Assembly (NCBI RefSeq): GCF_023276375.1
Contig: NZ_JALLPK010000001.1
Span: 1,860,001-1,924,000 of the forward strand
From: Halocatena marina
Lineage (GTDB): Archaea; Halobacteriota; Halobacteria; Halobacteriales; Haloarculaceae
Direction of reading: 5' to 3'
DNA length: 64,000 bases
The translations under genes and the position numbers were made by a program. The stretch's first letter is position 1. Each line of letters begins with the position of its first letter. The notes beneath the pieces are model-generated. The model worked only from the letters and a program-made list of their open reading frames with translations. It was not told the origin of the DNA and made no database searches. Positions 27,075 to 36,395 of the stretch are shown piece by piece.

Positions 27075-27083
27075 ATTAAATCT
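27075..27083 (-). promoter_or_regulatory. TATA box of the gamma-glutamyltransferase gene
   Basis: The minus strand reads AGATTTAAT, about 30 nt upstream of the ATG at 27048. Confidence 0.45.
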
Positions 27084-27280
27084 ATCGGAGTTCTAAATAC
27101 GAAGTTTATGGGGCTATTCTCCCGGTATACCAGACGGTATAGTTATAATACTATTAAATTGATATTTTCTAATTTTCTATGTTATTTGCTCAGAATAGAG
27201 TACTCTCGGAGTGGAGGAAGCATGCGTGAAGTCATTTCCGGTGGGTACACCAGAGACCATCTTATTGCGGGTTAAACAAG

Positions 27281-27288
27281 ATATAATA
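27281..27288 (+). promoter_or_regulatory. TATA box of the DapA-type aldolase gene
   Basis: atataata at 27281-27288 is centred 27 nt before the ATG at 27312, predicting a leaderless transcript. Confidence 0.5.
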
Positions 27289-27311
27289 CCTCGCCCGAGT
27301 ATTGGCGAACA

Positions 27312-28217
27312 ATGCCACAGACTGCCGAATTCGACGTCGATGGGACACTCTGCCCGCTCGTTACGCCCTTTACAGACGGTGGTGTCGACCACGCTGGTCT
27401 CACCGCAATCATCGAACAAACGCTTACAGCAGGCATCGATGGCCTCGTTCCGTGCGGGACGACGGGCGAGTTTGCGAGTCTCAGTTCCAAGGAGTACCAG
27501 GCTGTTCTCGAAACAACGGTCGCCGCTGCCGATGGTGTTCCGGTTGTGGCCGGAACGGCTGACACGAGTATCCGAGGGACACGGTCCCGTATCGAGATAG
27601 CTGCGGACATCGGAGCCGACGCAGCATTGATTACACTCCCGTACTTCCACACCGCGAACGATCCAGCTGGATACCGGACGTTCATCGAACGAATCGCCGA
27701 CAACTCGCCGCTTCCGGTGTATCTTTACAACATACCGGCCTGCACCGGTGCCAGCATCGATCTTGATGTTCTCGAAGCGGTCGCGGACCACCAGCGTATC
27801 GTCGGACTCAAGGATTCGAGTGGTGATTTGAACTACTTCACCGAAGCAGTCCGTCGAACGCCGTCGAATTTCCAGTTGTTCCAAGGCTATGATAGCAATC
27901 TACTTCCCGCCCTGTTCTTCGGCGCAACAGGGGGAATCAACGCGCTTTCGAACGTGATTCCCGAAGCGTTCGTCGACGCGATCGACGCCGCAAACGCCAA
28001 CGACATCGAGACGGCCCACGAGATTCACGCGAATCAGATCGCTCCACTCTTCCAGAAGTGTATCGAGCACGGCTTCGCGCCGGCGAGTAAAGCGGGACTC
28101 GTTGCTCGTGGTGTCATCGACTCGACAGCGGTTCGACCACCACTCGTTACTCTTGATGCGGCGGCACAAGCCGATATTGCAGCCATTGTCGAGGCTGTCA
28201 CAAACGATTCTTCCTAA
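27312..28217 (+). CDS. Dihydrodipicolinate synthase/KDG aldolase family protein (DapA family)
   Basis: A 301-residue (beta/alpha)8 class I aldolase. GTTGEF (50-54 region) binds the keto-acid carboxylate, Tyr139 (VYLYNIPA) and the Schiff-base Lys167 (IVGLKDSSG) are in place. Members make dihydrodipicolinate or cleave 2-keto-3-deoxy sugar acids and other 2-oxo acids to pyruvate. Haloarchaea have a separate KDG aldolase of this family, so a sugar-acid role is reasonable here, beside a four-carbon sugar-acid kinase and a PdxA2-type dehydrogenase. Lysine synthesis is not suggested by the surroundings. Confidence 0.9.
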   Translation: MPQTAEFDVDGTLCPLVTPFTDGGVDHAGLTAIIEQTLTAGIDGLVPCGTTGEFASLSSKEYQAVLETTVAAADGVPVVAGTADTSIRGTRSRIEIAADIGADAALITLPYFHTANDPAGYRTFIERIADNSPLPVYLYNIPACTGASIDLDVLEAVADHQRIVGLKDSSGDLNYFTEAVRRTPSNFQLFQGYDSNLLPALFFGATGGINALSNVIPEAFVDAIDAANANDIETAHEIHANQIAPLFQKCIEHGFAPASKAGLVARGVIDSTAVRPPLVTLDAAAQADIAAIVEAVTNDSS

Positions 28218-28244
28218 CTCGACGAAAATTTTGATTACGTCGAG
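28218..28244 (+). terminator. Hairpin directly after the aldolase stop codon
   Basis: Arms CTCGACG and CGTCGAG (7 bp) enclose a 13-nt A/T-rich loop and begin at the base after the TAA. Its position suggests a terminator or mRNA 3'-end stabiliser. Confidence 0.35.
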
Positions 28245-28256
28245 AGTTCTGTGTGC

Positions 28257-28278
28257 GTTACACACATACGACTGTAAC
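28257..28278. repeat. 22-bp intergenic dyad, copy 2
   Basis: Arms GTTACA and TGTAAC around CACATACGAC. It lies between the aldolase gene and the kinase gene, 13 bp beyond the hairpin at 28218-28244. Confidence 0.65.
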
Positions 28279-28428
28279 GAATCATTCGAGTGAATCGACA
28301 ATCCACAACGTCTCGGTTTCGGGACGAGGAGTCTCTGAGTGCCTGATTCATCGAATACTGCAACAGAAATCTGACGTTCCTACTCGGATCCAGTATGGCT
28401 TATTCATTATGGCGGTCAACACTGGACA

Positions 28429-29769
28429 ATGACTCGATACTCGTCTCTCGTTGTCGCCGACGATTTGACGGGAGCAAACGACACCGGTCAGCAGTTCGCC
28501 ACAGCTGGTCTCGACACGGTCGTCATTCCATCGCATTCGACGCGACGACCCGACGCGGATGTACTCGTTGTGGACACAGACACTCGCACGAGTGATCCTC
28601 AGTCTGCCACAGCGGCAGTTCGGGACACGGTTTCTACGGTGTTGGCCACTCAAACGTACAAGAAGGTCGATTCGACGCTCCGAGGAAATATATCCGCAGA
28701 GATCGATGCAGCGCTCTCGGCAGTACCGTCATCTCTTGCTCTTGTCGCGCCCGCGTTTCCGGCTATGGGACGAATCACGGTTGGAGGGTACCACCTTGTT
28801 GACGGCATCCCGGTGTCCGAAGCTCCAGCGGTACAGGAGCGCGAAAACCCACCGACAGAGTCCACACTGACCGCCCTGTTCGCCGAATCTGAGTATCCCA
28901 CTGCTCACGTGTCAATCGAGACTGTCGCCAGTGGTTCGACGGCCGTCGCGACACGCTTGCGTGAGATCCAGCAGGTACAGAATGCTGTTGTTAGCTTCGA
29001 CGCAGCGACCGATATTCACCTTCACACCATCGTGGACGCCGGGCGTCGGCTCGAAGAGACACCGCTCTACGTTGGTAGTGCTGGTCTCGGGGCAGCATTT
29101 GGACAGCGTGTTTCAGCGCCCACGTCCACGACAACCTCCTCTGACGTGACCGAAACAGTCAACGCCGATCGCGTTCTCGGAGTCGTTGGAAGTACAAATC
29201 AGCGAACATTCGATCAACTACGCCGTGTCCCCGACGAATTCATCGTGACATTGGACATCGAACGAGCGATCGACGATCCGACGGGTGCAGGCACTGTTCT
29301 CGCAAGCGCTGCCCGCGACCGACTACACAGCGATGGAATCGCTGTCATCACGTCGGCAGTGTCGAACGCAGACGTGACCGCTGCCCTCGACCACGGGAAA
29401 ACGCACGAAATCGGGAGTGAAAGCGTACGAAACACCATCTTGACGGCGCTGATAACTGCGGTATCGTCACTGTGGACCGAACACCCACCGGACGCCGTCT
29501 TCGCATCTGGCGGAACCGTGGCAGGAGCGGTCTTCGAAACGCTCGAGATCGATGCCATCGAACTGGGCACAGAGTCTGTCGAGCAGACGGTACCACTCAC
29601 AACAGCAACAGCACGGGACGGTCGTCGGATAGCTCTCGCTACGAAGGCAGGTGGTTTCGGAAGCGATGACGCCATCGTGAACTGTCTGACCGCTCTTGGC
29701 GCAAAAATGACGGCTCTCAAGGAAAGCGGTACCGATACCAATGACAGTAATGATGATGACAACGGGTGA
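28429..29769 (+). CDS. Four-carbon acid sugar kinase family protein (D-threonate/D-erythronate kinase type)
   Basis: A 446-residue member of the DUF1537 kinase family. The N-terminal domain starts with the substrate-binding VVADDLTGANDTGQQF; YKKVDSTLRGN follows around residue 82. The C-terminal nucleotide domain shows VFASGGTVAGAVFETLEI and ATKAGGFGSDDAIV. Members phosphorylate D-threonate, L-threonate or D-erythronate at the 4-hydroxyl. The pairing with the PdxA2-type gene 80 bp downstream is the classical signature of the threonate/erythronate pathway. A TATA-like ttattcatt lies near 28400-28408. The C-terminal end is Asp/Asn-rich. Confidence 0.88.
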   Translation: MTRYSSLVVADDLTGANDTGQQFATAGLDTVVIPSHSTRRPDADVLVVDTDTRTSDPQSATAAVRDTVSTVLATQTYKKVDSTLRGNISAEIDAALSAVPSSLALVAPAFPAMGRITVGGYHLVDGIPVSEAPAVQERENPPTESTLTALFAESEYPTAHVSIETVASGSTAVATRLREIQQVQNAVVSFDAATDIHLHTIVDAGRRLEETPLYVGSAGLGAAFGQRVSAPTSTTTSSDVTETVNADRVLGVVGSTNQRTFDQLRRVPDEFIVTLDIERAIDDPTGAGTVLASAARDRLHSDGIAVITSAVSNADVTAALDHGKTHEIGSESVRNTILTALITAVSSLWTEHPPDAVFASGGTVAGAVFETLEIDAIELGTESVEQTVPLTTATARDGRRIALATKAGGFGSDDAIVNCLTALGAKMTALKESGTDTNDSNDDDNG

Positions 29770-29849
29770 TACGCTGTTTCAAATCGCTGCTCGCGTGTTT
29801 TGAGCGTTGGAAGCCAGTCTTAATGTGATTGGGCACACTCGTGCGGACG

Positions 29850-30848
29850 ATGGCTTCCGAGCAACCACTCATTGGAATCACGATGGGTGATCCCGCCGGG
29901 ATCGGTAGTGAGGTGATCGTCAGGGCGTATCCACAGATACACTCGTTTGCAAACGTGATCGTCATCGGCGATGAGACCGTTCTGAGAGACGCACTTTGTG
30001 TTTGTGAAAGTAATCTCACAATCGACTCCGTCGATAGCGTTGATTCGGCCTCGTTCGAAGCCGATACGATTTCGGTCCTTGATCTTGGTCGTATTGACAC
30101 GTTCGAGTACGGACGCGTCGAAGCGGAGTACGGTCGGGCGAGTCTCGCGTACATTCGCCGTGCCATTGCCCTTGCGACAGCAGGCGACATCGACGCCATC
30201 ACGACGGCCCCGATCAACAAGCAGGCGACGAATCGGGCTGGCAGCGAACACGCAGGTCACACTGGGCTTCTCGCCGAGGCCACAAGCACCGAACGCTATT
30301 CGATGATGCTCATTGAGGACACTCTCCGCGTCAGTCACGTCAGCACCCACGTCCCGCTCTCTGAAGCCGTCGAACGAGTGACGACCGAGAACGTCTATAA
30401 GACAATCGAGATCACCAATGAGGCACTCCTCGGACTCGGCATCGAAACACCCAAAATCGCTGTTGCGGGACTCAACCCGCATGCGAGTGATGGCGGCCTG
30501 ATTGGACATCGTGACCTCGAAGAGATCGAACCAGCCGTCGAACAGGCTCGCGAGAATGGGATTCGAGCCTTCGGACCAGAATCACCGGACACGGTGTACG
30601 TGAGCGCGAGTCAGGGCGCGTACGACTGTGTCGTTTCGATGTATCACGATCAAGGGCACATCCCCATCAAAATGCTCGGATTCCAGAGCGAAGGTGGGAT
30701 CAGCGGCGTCAATCTCACCATCGGCCTCCCCATTGTTCGGACGAGTGTAGACCATGGCACAGCGTTCGATATTGCAGGTGAGGGTATTGCATCCGAACAG
30801 AGCATGATCGACGCTGTTCGAACTGCTGTGAAGCTAGCACAAAATTGA
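29850..30848 (+). CDS. pdxA2: PdxA2-type dehydrogenase (4-phospho-D-threonate/D-erythronate dehydrogenase)
   Basis: A 332-residue metal-dependent NAD enzyme of the PdxA family: GITMGDPAGIGSEV at the start, the metal His residues in EHAGHTGLL, STHVPLSE and MYHDQGHIPIKML, and NLTIGLPIVRTSVDHGTAFDIAG near the end. PdxA proper oxidises 4-phosphohydroxythreonine in pyridoxal phosphate synthesis, but archaea make PLP by PdxS/PdxT and the neighbour is a threonate-type kinase, so oxidation and decarboxylation of a 4-phospho-sugar acid to dihydroxyacetone phosphate is the better reading. The ATG at 29850 was chosen over a TTG at 29829. Confidence 0.88.
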   Translation: MASEQPLIGITMGDPAGIGSEVIVRAYPQIHSFANVIVIGDETVLRDALCVCESNLTIDSVDSVDSASFEADTISVLDLGRIDTFEYGRVEAEYGRASLAYIRRAIALATAGDIDAITTAPINKQATNRAGSEHAGHTGLLAEATSTERYSMMLIEDTLRVSHVSTHVPLSEAVERVTTENVYKTIEITNEALLGLGIETPKIAVAGLNPHASDGGLIGHRDLEEIEPAVEQARENGIRAFGPESPDTVYVSASQGAYDCVVSMYHDQGHIPIKMLGFQSEGGISGVNLTIGLPIVRTSVDHGTAFDIAGEGIASEQSMIDAVRTAVKLAQN

Positions 30849-31090
30849 GACAAATTATCAAATAGCAATGGTGTTCCGTGATCTGATCAGAATGTTTTGA
30901 CAGTGTTACGGAGTAGATGATCTGATGCGATCGGAGCAAATTTCATACTGGTGTGGAAGATTCTTCACTGCAGACAGACAGTCATATTCCGAGAATATAT
31001 CGTGAAGCCTGAGAACTGCTCCGTTCGAGTGCGTCTTCTTCTGTGAGCAACTACTTTTAATATGTATACGACTGACAAGAGAGTCCTGAG
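30849..31090. other. Intergenic region upstream of tenA
   Basis: About 240 bp, AT-rich. A TATA-like ttttaatatg (31054-31063) lies near its end; initiation would fall near 31085, just before the short ORF 31091-31165. I looked for thiamine-pyrophosphate riboswitch sequence and did not find the conserved core. Confidence 0.4.
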
Positions 31091-31165
31091 ATGAGTTGTT
31101 GTCAGTGGTCATCTTCGCGCCCATCACAACGCTTTTCGGATCAATTGACTACTCCACGCGTATGA
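31091..31165 (+). CDS. Possible short upstream ORF of tenA
   Basis: A 24-codon ORF beginning MSCCQWSSS just after the predicted transcription start. Its TGA overlaps the tenA ATG as ATGA (31162-31165). It has two adjacent Cys and many Ser. It may couple translation of tenA to some signal, or it may be chance; an alternative is that tenA starts at a TTG at 31096. Confidence 0.25.
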   Translation: MSCCQWSSSRPSQRFSDQLTTPRV

Positions 31166-31827
31166 CGTTCACGGACGAAATTCGAGCGGAAGCAGACGAG
31201 ATCTGGGAAGCAATCCTCGACCATCCGATGGTCCGCGAACTCGGTGAGGGGACACTCGAGGAAGCGCCGTTTCGGTACTGGGTTCGGCAGGATTACGTGT
31301 ACTTGATCGAATACAGTCGGCTGTTCGCCATTGGGGCTTCGAAAGCACCCACCATCAACCAGATGCAGACGTTCGCCGATCTTCTTGACTCGACAATCAC
31401 CGTCGAAATGGATCTGCATCGCTCCTACGCCGAAGAGTTCGGGATCAGCGAGGCCGAACTGGAAGCGACGGATCCGTCGCCGACGACGCGTGCGTACACG
31501 GATTTTCTCGTGCGCACAGCAGCACTCGGCACGTTCGGTGATATCGTAGCCGCGCTTCTCCCCTGTATGTGGGGGTTCAACGAAACGGGAAAACGCCTCG
31601 CTGTGCGGGGGACACCGACTGACGATCGATACGCCGAATGGGTCGATATGTACTCGGGTGAGGAGTTCACAGAACTCACCGATTGGTGTAAGGGATTGAT
31701 GGACGACGTGGCCGCCGGCGCGTCCGAACGCGATCGTGAGCGCTATCAGGAGCTGTTCGTCACGTCAGCGCGCTATGAGTATCGATTCTGGGACGCCGCG
31801 TGGCGAGAAGAAGAATGGGGAGTGTAA
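31162..31827 (+). CDS. tenA: TenA family thiaminase II/aminopyrimidine aminohydrolase
   Basis: A 221-residue all-helical enzyme. The active-site residues known from Bacillus TenA align by position: Asp44 (VRQDYVYL), Tyr112, Cys135 (ALLPCMWGF) and a Glu at 206 (ARYEYRFWD). Such enzymes hydrolyse thiamine breakdown products such as aminopyrimidines to the HMP moiety for thiamine salvage. The ATG at 31162 fits the family start. No other thiamine genes are in the window, so this is an isolated salvage gene. Confidence 0.92.
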   Translation: MTFTDEIRAEADEIWEAILDHPMVRELGEGTLEEAPFRYWVRQDYVYLIEYSRLFAIGASKAPTINQMQTFADLLDSTITVEMDLHRSYAEEFGISEAELEATDPSPTTRAYTDFLVRTAALGTFGDIVAALLPCMWGFNETGKRLAVRGTPTDDRYAEWVDMYSGEEFTELTDWCKGLMDDVAAGASERDRERYQELFVTSARYEYRFWDAAWREEEWGV

Positions 31828-31900
31828 CCAGCAATACATTCAATATATTCCACTCAACCTCGGCTGTCCCAACGTCTGAAAGGCACTCGATCGTAGCCGT

Positions 31901-34207
31901 TCACACCGAACTCACCACCGCGACAGGACATGAGGCGTTCTCGATGATATGTTCTACTCGATGCCCGAGAAATGCCCGACGGGATGTCGGTCGTATTTCG
32001 CTGCCCATGACTATTAGATCGATCTCTTTGTTGGTGGCTCTGGTGAGAATATCGTGTTCGGGTCGATCACCGACAGAGACGTGTGTCAGCACTTCGGCCC
32101 CCATCTGCCGTCCGAGTTCGGCTTCTCGATCGACGATCGCCTCACCGAGTTCAATCGCTTCAGAGACGTCCGGCACAATCAAGGTTTCCTCTGCGTGAGG
32201 ACGGCTGACCACGTGCATGACCTCAACGATTGCGTTCTGAGCGGTTGCGATCGTAAACGCCACCTCAGCAGCGTGTCGGCTGTACTGTGTGCCGACAGTC
32301 GGAAGCAGGATGCGACGAATCGACAGCGCTTCGACCGATCCCTCGTTCGACGCACCGTTTGAACTGACGGTCAGGACAGGGCATGGCGTCACCTGAAGGA
32401 TGCGATCGATCTCTGTCCCCAACAGTGGCCGACTGATCGCTCGCGGTGAATCGCTCATACCGAGAACCAACAGATTGTACCGGTTCTTTGCCTCTGTAAG
32501 CACTGTGTCGCTCACGCTCGTGTCGGCTCTCCGAGTAGTTGTCCGAACCCTCCCATTCGGTCGATCAGAGAGCGCGAGAGACGCCTCAACCTGTTCTAAG
32601 CACTGGTTTGCGGAAAGACCGGGAGACTGGGTCCGATCTTCGTGATTGTCCTTTCGCTGGAGATTGCTGTTGACCACGTCTTGGACCAGATTCTTCACTC
32701 GCTGTACGACCGAAGACCCACTCCGCTCTGTGTGTTCACTTCGGCTCTGATCGACGTACATGCACGTGATATCGATGTCCCGATGCCGGGTAATGTGTCC
32801 AAGAATCTGTGCGGCGACCAGTGAATCGGCACTGCACTGCGTCGGGAGTAGCACACGGTTGATCGTGCCGAGGAAGCTCTGTTCATCAGATGTTCGCTGG
32901 TCGAGCCGTTCGGCTTCCGCATCCGAAAGCTCTGTTTTGCCGAGCGTTACCCGTAGTAACGGAGGGGCTGTTAGTGAGGTGACGATCGCGACCATAACAA
33001 TAATCGAGTACATCTGAATGGTGAGCACACCAATACTCAAACCGATCGTCGCAACGATGATCTCGATTGCTCCGCGGGCGTTCATCCCTGCACCCATCGC
33101 GATTCCCTCCCACCGGGAAAGTCCAGCAGCTCTTGCGCCAATGAATGCACCAGTGAATTTTCCAAACGTCGCAACTCCGAGAACGATCATTCCTGCGCCA
33201 AAGAGAGCGGGATCAGCCAGCGTGGTGAGATCAACGCGTAGACCAGCCGTGGCAAAGAAGATCGGCGCGAAAACGCTGAGCGTCATCGTTTCGAACACGT
33301 GTCGCGTTGCCTGATCGAAGCGGTTGACCTGCCCGATGAGCAAGCCGACAACGAACGCACCCAACACCGCTTCGACGCCGATGTACTGTGTGATCGTTCC
33401 GACGCCGAGCGCCAGCACCATTAGTATCGTGATCTTTCCACCCTCACCACCGATAGCCGTATCCGCCCATCGAATAATTGGGTCCGCTAGACGGCGACCG
33501 AGCGTGAATGCAAGTCCCAAAAACACGATCAGTAGGAGAATCGTTTCTCCTGCCGTCCCCAACACCGCACTACCACTTGCATCACCGCCCACCTTGGCGA
33601 GTGCTGCGACGATCGAGAGAAGAATCCATCCGATGGTGTCGTCGATCATTCCCGCTGCGATCGTTATCTGTCCGATATCACGGTGGATCGCGTCCATGTC
33701 GATCAACACTTTCGCAATAACCGGGATCGCAGAGATACTCATTGCCGTTGCGATGAATAAGCTGAATACGAAACGCTGGCCTTCGTCGACAAGAAATTCG
33801 GACGGGAGCACGTATCCCAATCCAAAGCCCGTAATAAATGGAACCACAATCCCAGCAGCAGAAACGAGTGCAGCTGGTCGTGCTCGGCTTGCGATGAGTT
33901 CGAGATCAGTCTCGAACCCAGTGACGATCAACAACATGAGGAGGCCAAACCAGGAGACGACTTCGATTAGGTGATAGGACCCAGCGAGTTGCGGAAAGAT
34001 CGTCGTAAACAGGTCAGGATTGAGTGCTCCAAAGACCGACGGACCGAGGACGATTCCAGCGAGCAGTTCACCGACGACGGCCGGAAGTTCCACTCGCCGC
34101 GCGAGTTCGCCGAGACCGCGGGCAGTCATCAAGAGCAAGAACAGCTGAGCGAACAGAATGAGTAATGCACGCTCGTCCAGCGGTTCGATAACGACTGGCT
34201 GGATCAT
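31901..34207 (-). CDS. Cation/proton antiporter (CPA2) fused to universal-stress-protein domains
   Basis: A 768-residue protein. Residues about 10-410 form 12-13 membrane segments of the KefB/NapA-type Na+(K+)/H+ antiporter family; ELPAVVGELLAGIVLGPSVFG and the Asp-Asp pair in AGMIDDTIGWILLS, linked with ion binding, are seen. The cytoplasmic part holds two UspA-like domains: the first (about 460-620, ending in PRAISRPLLGTEIDRILQVTPCPVLTV) and the second (about 635-768, with VMGSEIRPTSRRAFLGHRVEHIIENASCPVAVV). Such fusions are frequent in haloarchaea and probably sense nucleotides to gate transport. The ATG at 34207 was chosen; one at 34288 is also in frame. Confidence 0.92.
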   Translation of the reverse strand: MIQPVVIEPLDERALLILFAQLFLLLMTARGLGELARRVELPAVVGELLAGIVLGPSVFGALNPDLFTTIFPQLAGSYHLIEVVSWFGLLMLLIVTGFETDLELIASRARPAALVSAAGIVVPFITGFGLGYVLPSEFLVDEGQRFVFSLFIATAMSISAIPVIAKVLIDMDAIHRDIGQITIAAGMIDDTIGWILLSIVAALAKVGGDASGSAVLGTAGETILLLIVFLGLAFTLGRRLADPIIRWADTAIGGEGGKITILMVLALGVGTITQYIGVEAVLGAFVVGLLIGQVNRFDQATRHVFETMTLSVFAPIFFATAGLRVDLTTLADPALFGAGMIVLGVATFGKFTGAFIGARAAGLSRWEGIAMGAGMNARGAIEIIVATIGLSIGVLTIQMYSIIVMVAIVTSLTAPPLLRVTLGKTELSDAEAERLDQRTSDEQSFLGTINRVLLPTQCSADSLVAAQILGHITRHRDIDITCMYVDQSRSEHTERSGSSVVQRVKNLVQDVVNSNLQRKDNHEDRTQSPGLSANQCLEQVEASLALSDRPNGRVRTTTRRADTSVSDTVLTEAKNRYNLLVLGMSDSPRAISRPLLGTEIDRILQVTPCPVLTVSSNGASNEGSVEALSIRRILLPTVGTQYSRHAAEVAFTIATAQNAIVEVMHVVSRPHAEETLIVPDVSEAIELGEAIVDREAELGRQMGAEVLTHVSVGDRPEHDILTRATNKEIDLIVMGSEIRPTSRRAFLGHRVEHIIENASCPVAVVSSV

Positions 34208-34605
34208 ACCATCAATGCGCCACTCATCCAGATATAGCTGCGGTCGGGTGGAAAGCCAGCCGTAGATACAATTCACTGTAGTAATCATGTAGCGTTGAAA
34301 CCATCAGAAACAGAGTAGTTTCATCGCCTATCGCAGATAGTAGGCATGTGAGCGTGCGCACGCCCCCAGAGAGACGATGAGTCGGATCGTAGTGTGACTC
34401 AGCTCACGCCCGAACACGCCACGTTCGTCCCCAAGAGAAATAATCGACGCTCGATATGCGACGACGATTTCCCCATGACGTATATGATGATGATCATGTT
34501 CGACAAAGGTTTTATGGCCGATCTGAGCACTTGAGTAGAAATCCGAGTCGGAGAGGGAAGCGACAGATCGAAGACGGTACCTCGGTAGCCCTGATAGAGA
34601 CACCC

Positions 34606-35160
34606 ATGTGGCCTTGGGGACACCTCGCTGTTGGCTATCTGTTGTATACGCTCTTTTCGCGTGTGAGCATCGGACGATCACCGACAGCGTCTACGACGCT
34701 CGCTGTCGCGGTTGGCACACAGTTTCCAGATCTCATCGATAAACCACTGGCGTGGACGTTCGGTATCCTCGCTTCTGGACGCTCATTCGCACATTCGCTG
34801 TTGATCGCGTCGTCCGTTATCGTGCTCATATTCCTCGTTTCGAGGCGACAAAAGCGCATCTCCCTTGCTATCGCCTTTGGCATCGGCTACCTCTCACATC
34901 TCGTTGCCGACGCAGTCTTGCCACTCGCGCGGGGCGAGTACCAGTTTATCGCGTTTCTTGGCTGGCCGATTACCCGACCACCACTCGATAGTGAGGAGAT
35001 GAGCTTCATCAGCCAGTTTATGTCGATGGAGTTCACACCGTTTTTCATCCTCCAACTTGTGCTCGGCGGCGTTGCAGCTGTCGTCTGGTGGTGTGACGAC
35101 GCACCCGGTCTGCAACGGCTCCGTCGATGGACCATTCACAGGGGCCAGCGGACAGAATAG
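34606..35160 (+). CDS. Membrane-bound metal-dependent hydrolase-like protein (DUF457/YdjM type)
   Basis: A 184-residue integral membrane protein with four to five hydrophobic segments. It starts MWPWGHLAVGYLLY and has the His-containing FPDLIDKP, FAHSLLIAS and GYLSHLVADAVLP motifs that give the DUF457/LexA-binding-inner-membrane (YdjM) family its predicted metal-hydrolase label. Substrates are unknown. The ATG at 34606 was chosen, since the upstream in-frame stretch is Arg-rich and without membrane character. It converges with the exported protein at 35220. Confidence 0.85.
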   Translation: MWPWGHLAVGYLLYTLFSRVSIGRSPTASTTLAVAVGTQFPDLIDKPLAWTFGILASGRSFAHSLLIASSVIVLIFLVSRRQKRISLAIAFGIGYLSHLVADAVLPLARGEYQFIAFLGWPITRPPLDSEEMSFISQFMSMEFTPFFILQLVLGGVAAVVWWCDDAPGLQRLRRWTIHRGQRTE

Positions 35161-35219
35161 TTGATGAACTGTGACGGACCGCACGACGTCTTCTCACAGA
35201 CGATTGCCGTGTCTCGTCC

Positions 35220-35825
35220 TCAGTTTCCGAAGGTTAGGTCGAAGAAGATCGCATCATTCACGTGGATAAAATCGACCGTCTCCGTGTAGTTGTATCCGTC
35301 CTCGCTGTCTCCGTTTGCCGCGGAGACGTGCCCGGAGACGGATGATCCATACTCGGTCTCGGTCTCCTCTGAGACAGATGTAGGAGAGATGGTATCACGC
35401 GCAGAGATGTAGTACGTCCATTCGCCATCCACTGCGGTCACGTATAGATCACCAGAGCGGCCGTCGAGATCGTGTTCGATCCGAAGGCGATTGCGCTGAT
35501 CGTCGGTGATCGTGAGACGCGAAACGGGACCTGTGCTGGTGAAAGTATCGTAATATCCCCCATGAATTGTTCCAGCGGCCACATCACCAGAGATCGACAT
35601 CTCGATCGTATCGTTGTCCTCGGCAGCTGCTCCTTTCTGAATCTCGCCGGCGTGTTCGATCGTGTACTCCCACGGGCCATCATCGAATGCGTGGACCGTA
35701 ATTGGATACGATGACTGATCACTCGCCGATGCTGTCGCGCTCGCACTGCCAGTCATTCCGACGATACCAGCCGCAGAAGCAAGTTTCAAGAAAGCACGCC
35801 GCCCAACTAAGGATCGTCCACTCAT
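35220..35825 (-). CDS. Tat-exported hypothetical protein
   Basis: A 201-residue protein with a clear twin-arginine signal (GRRAFLKLASAAGIVGMTGSASA, cleavage expected near residue 30). The mature part is rich in beta-strand residues, Asp, Ser and Thr; segments such as FDDGPWEYTIEHAGEIQKG and GTIHGGYYDTFTSTGPVSRLTI look like an extracellular beta-sandwich. I recognise no enzymatic motif. Related Tat-exported proteins are common and mostly uncharacterised in haloarchaea. The start at 35825 was chosen to give a short n-region. Confidence 0.8.
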   Translation of the reverse strand: MSGRSLVGRRAFLKLASAAGIVGMTGSASATASASDQSSYPITVHAFDDGPWEYTIEHAGEIQKGAAAEDNDTIEMSISGDVAAGTIHGGYYDTFTSTGPVSRLTITDDQRNRLRIEHDLDGRSGDLYVTAVDGEWTYYISARDTISPTSVSEETETEYGSSVSGHVSAANGDSEDGYNYTETVDFIHVNDAIFFDLTFGN

Positions 35826-35999
35826 AGTTGCAGGTAGTCTCACTGTCTGATCTTATGATGAGTCTTGTGGCCGAGACGATACTACAAACGGTGATGCTGG
35901 TTTGGATTACTCACTGACCTGAATGTCAACAAACAAACAAAGATAGTGGCAAGCTCTGACACACCATGCTACAAGTATGCTACGCACGTAATGCACCCT

Positions 36000-36155
36000 A
36001 TGGCACAGTGTGCCCATTGCGAAGCCGACATCACCGAGTGGGCTGAGCGCATCGAAGCAGCAACCAAGCCACCGAGTACGCCAAAAGTTTGGACATGTCC
36101 AGAATGTGATAAAGTTCTCGGTGTCTCTGATTGGGGCACTTCACACCGCGAGTAG
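36000..36155 (+). CDS. Small zinc-finger protein
   Basis: A 51-residue protein with two Cys pairs, CAHC (residues 4-7) and CPEC (residues 32-35), flanked by helical DITEWAERIEAATKPP. It resembles the small CPxCG-type zinc-finger proteins numerous in haloarchaea, which are thought to act in protein or RNA interactions and regulation. The start could also be the ATG at 35991. It stands alone between the exported protein (divergent) and a convergent glycosyltransferase gene. Confidence 0.7.
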   Translation: MAQCAHCEADITEWAERIEAATKPPSTPKVWTCPECDKVLGVSDWGTSHRE

Positions 36156-36395
36156 CGCCTTACCACCGGCTCTGTGATCAGTAAGAGGATCGAATATCCC
36201 ACACAACGTAAGAGTCTGAGAATCCCCGGTTGCTGCTTGATGAGCAATCTCACTACTAACAGAAGGATCTCGTAGACGGAGATCGATTAACAATCCCATG
36301 ATGTTGTGTTCAGAGCTACGTTACCAGCTTGGTACCGGCTATTTTTCACAGACGTGCCCTGCTGTTCACTTGGTGGGACGACAAAAGTAGTCGGT

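Noticed and set aside
27177-27884. Minus-strand ORF of 235 codons
   Set aside because: Antisense to the DapA-type aldolase, which carries Tyr139, Lys167 and GTTGEF.
30980-31165. Thiamine-pyrophosphate riboswitch upstream of tenA
   Set aside because: I could not find the paired conserved cores; only an isolated CTGAGATG string is present.
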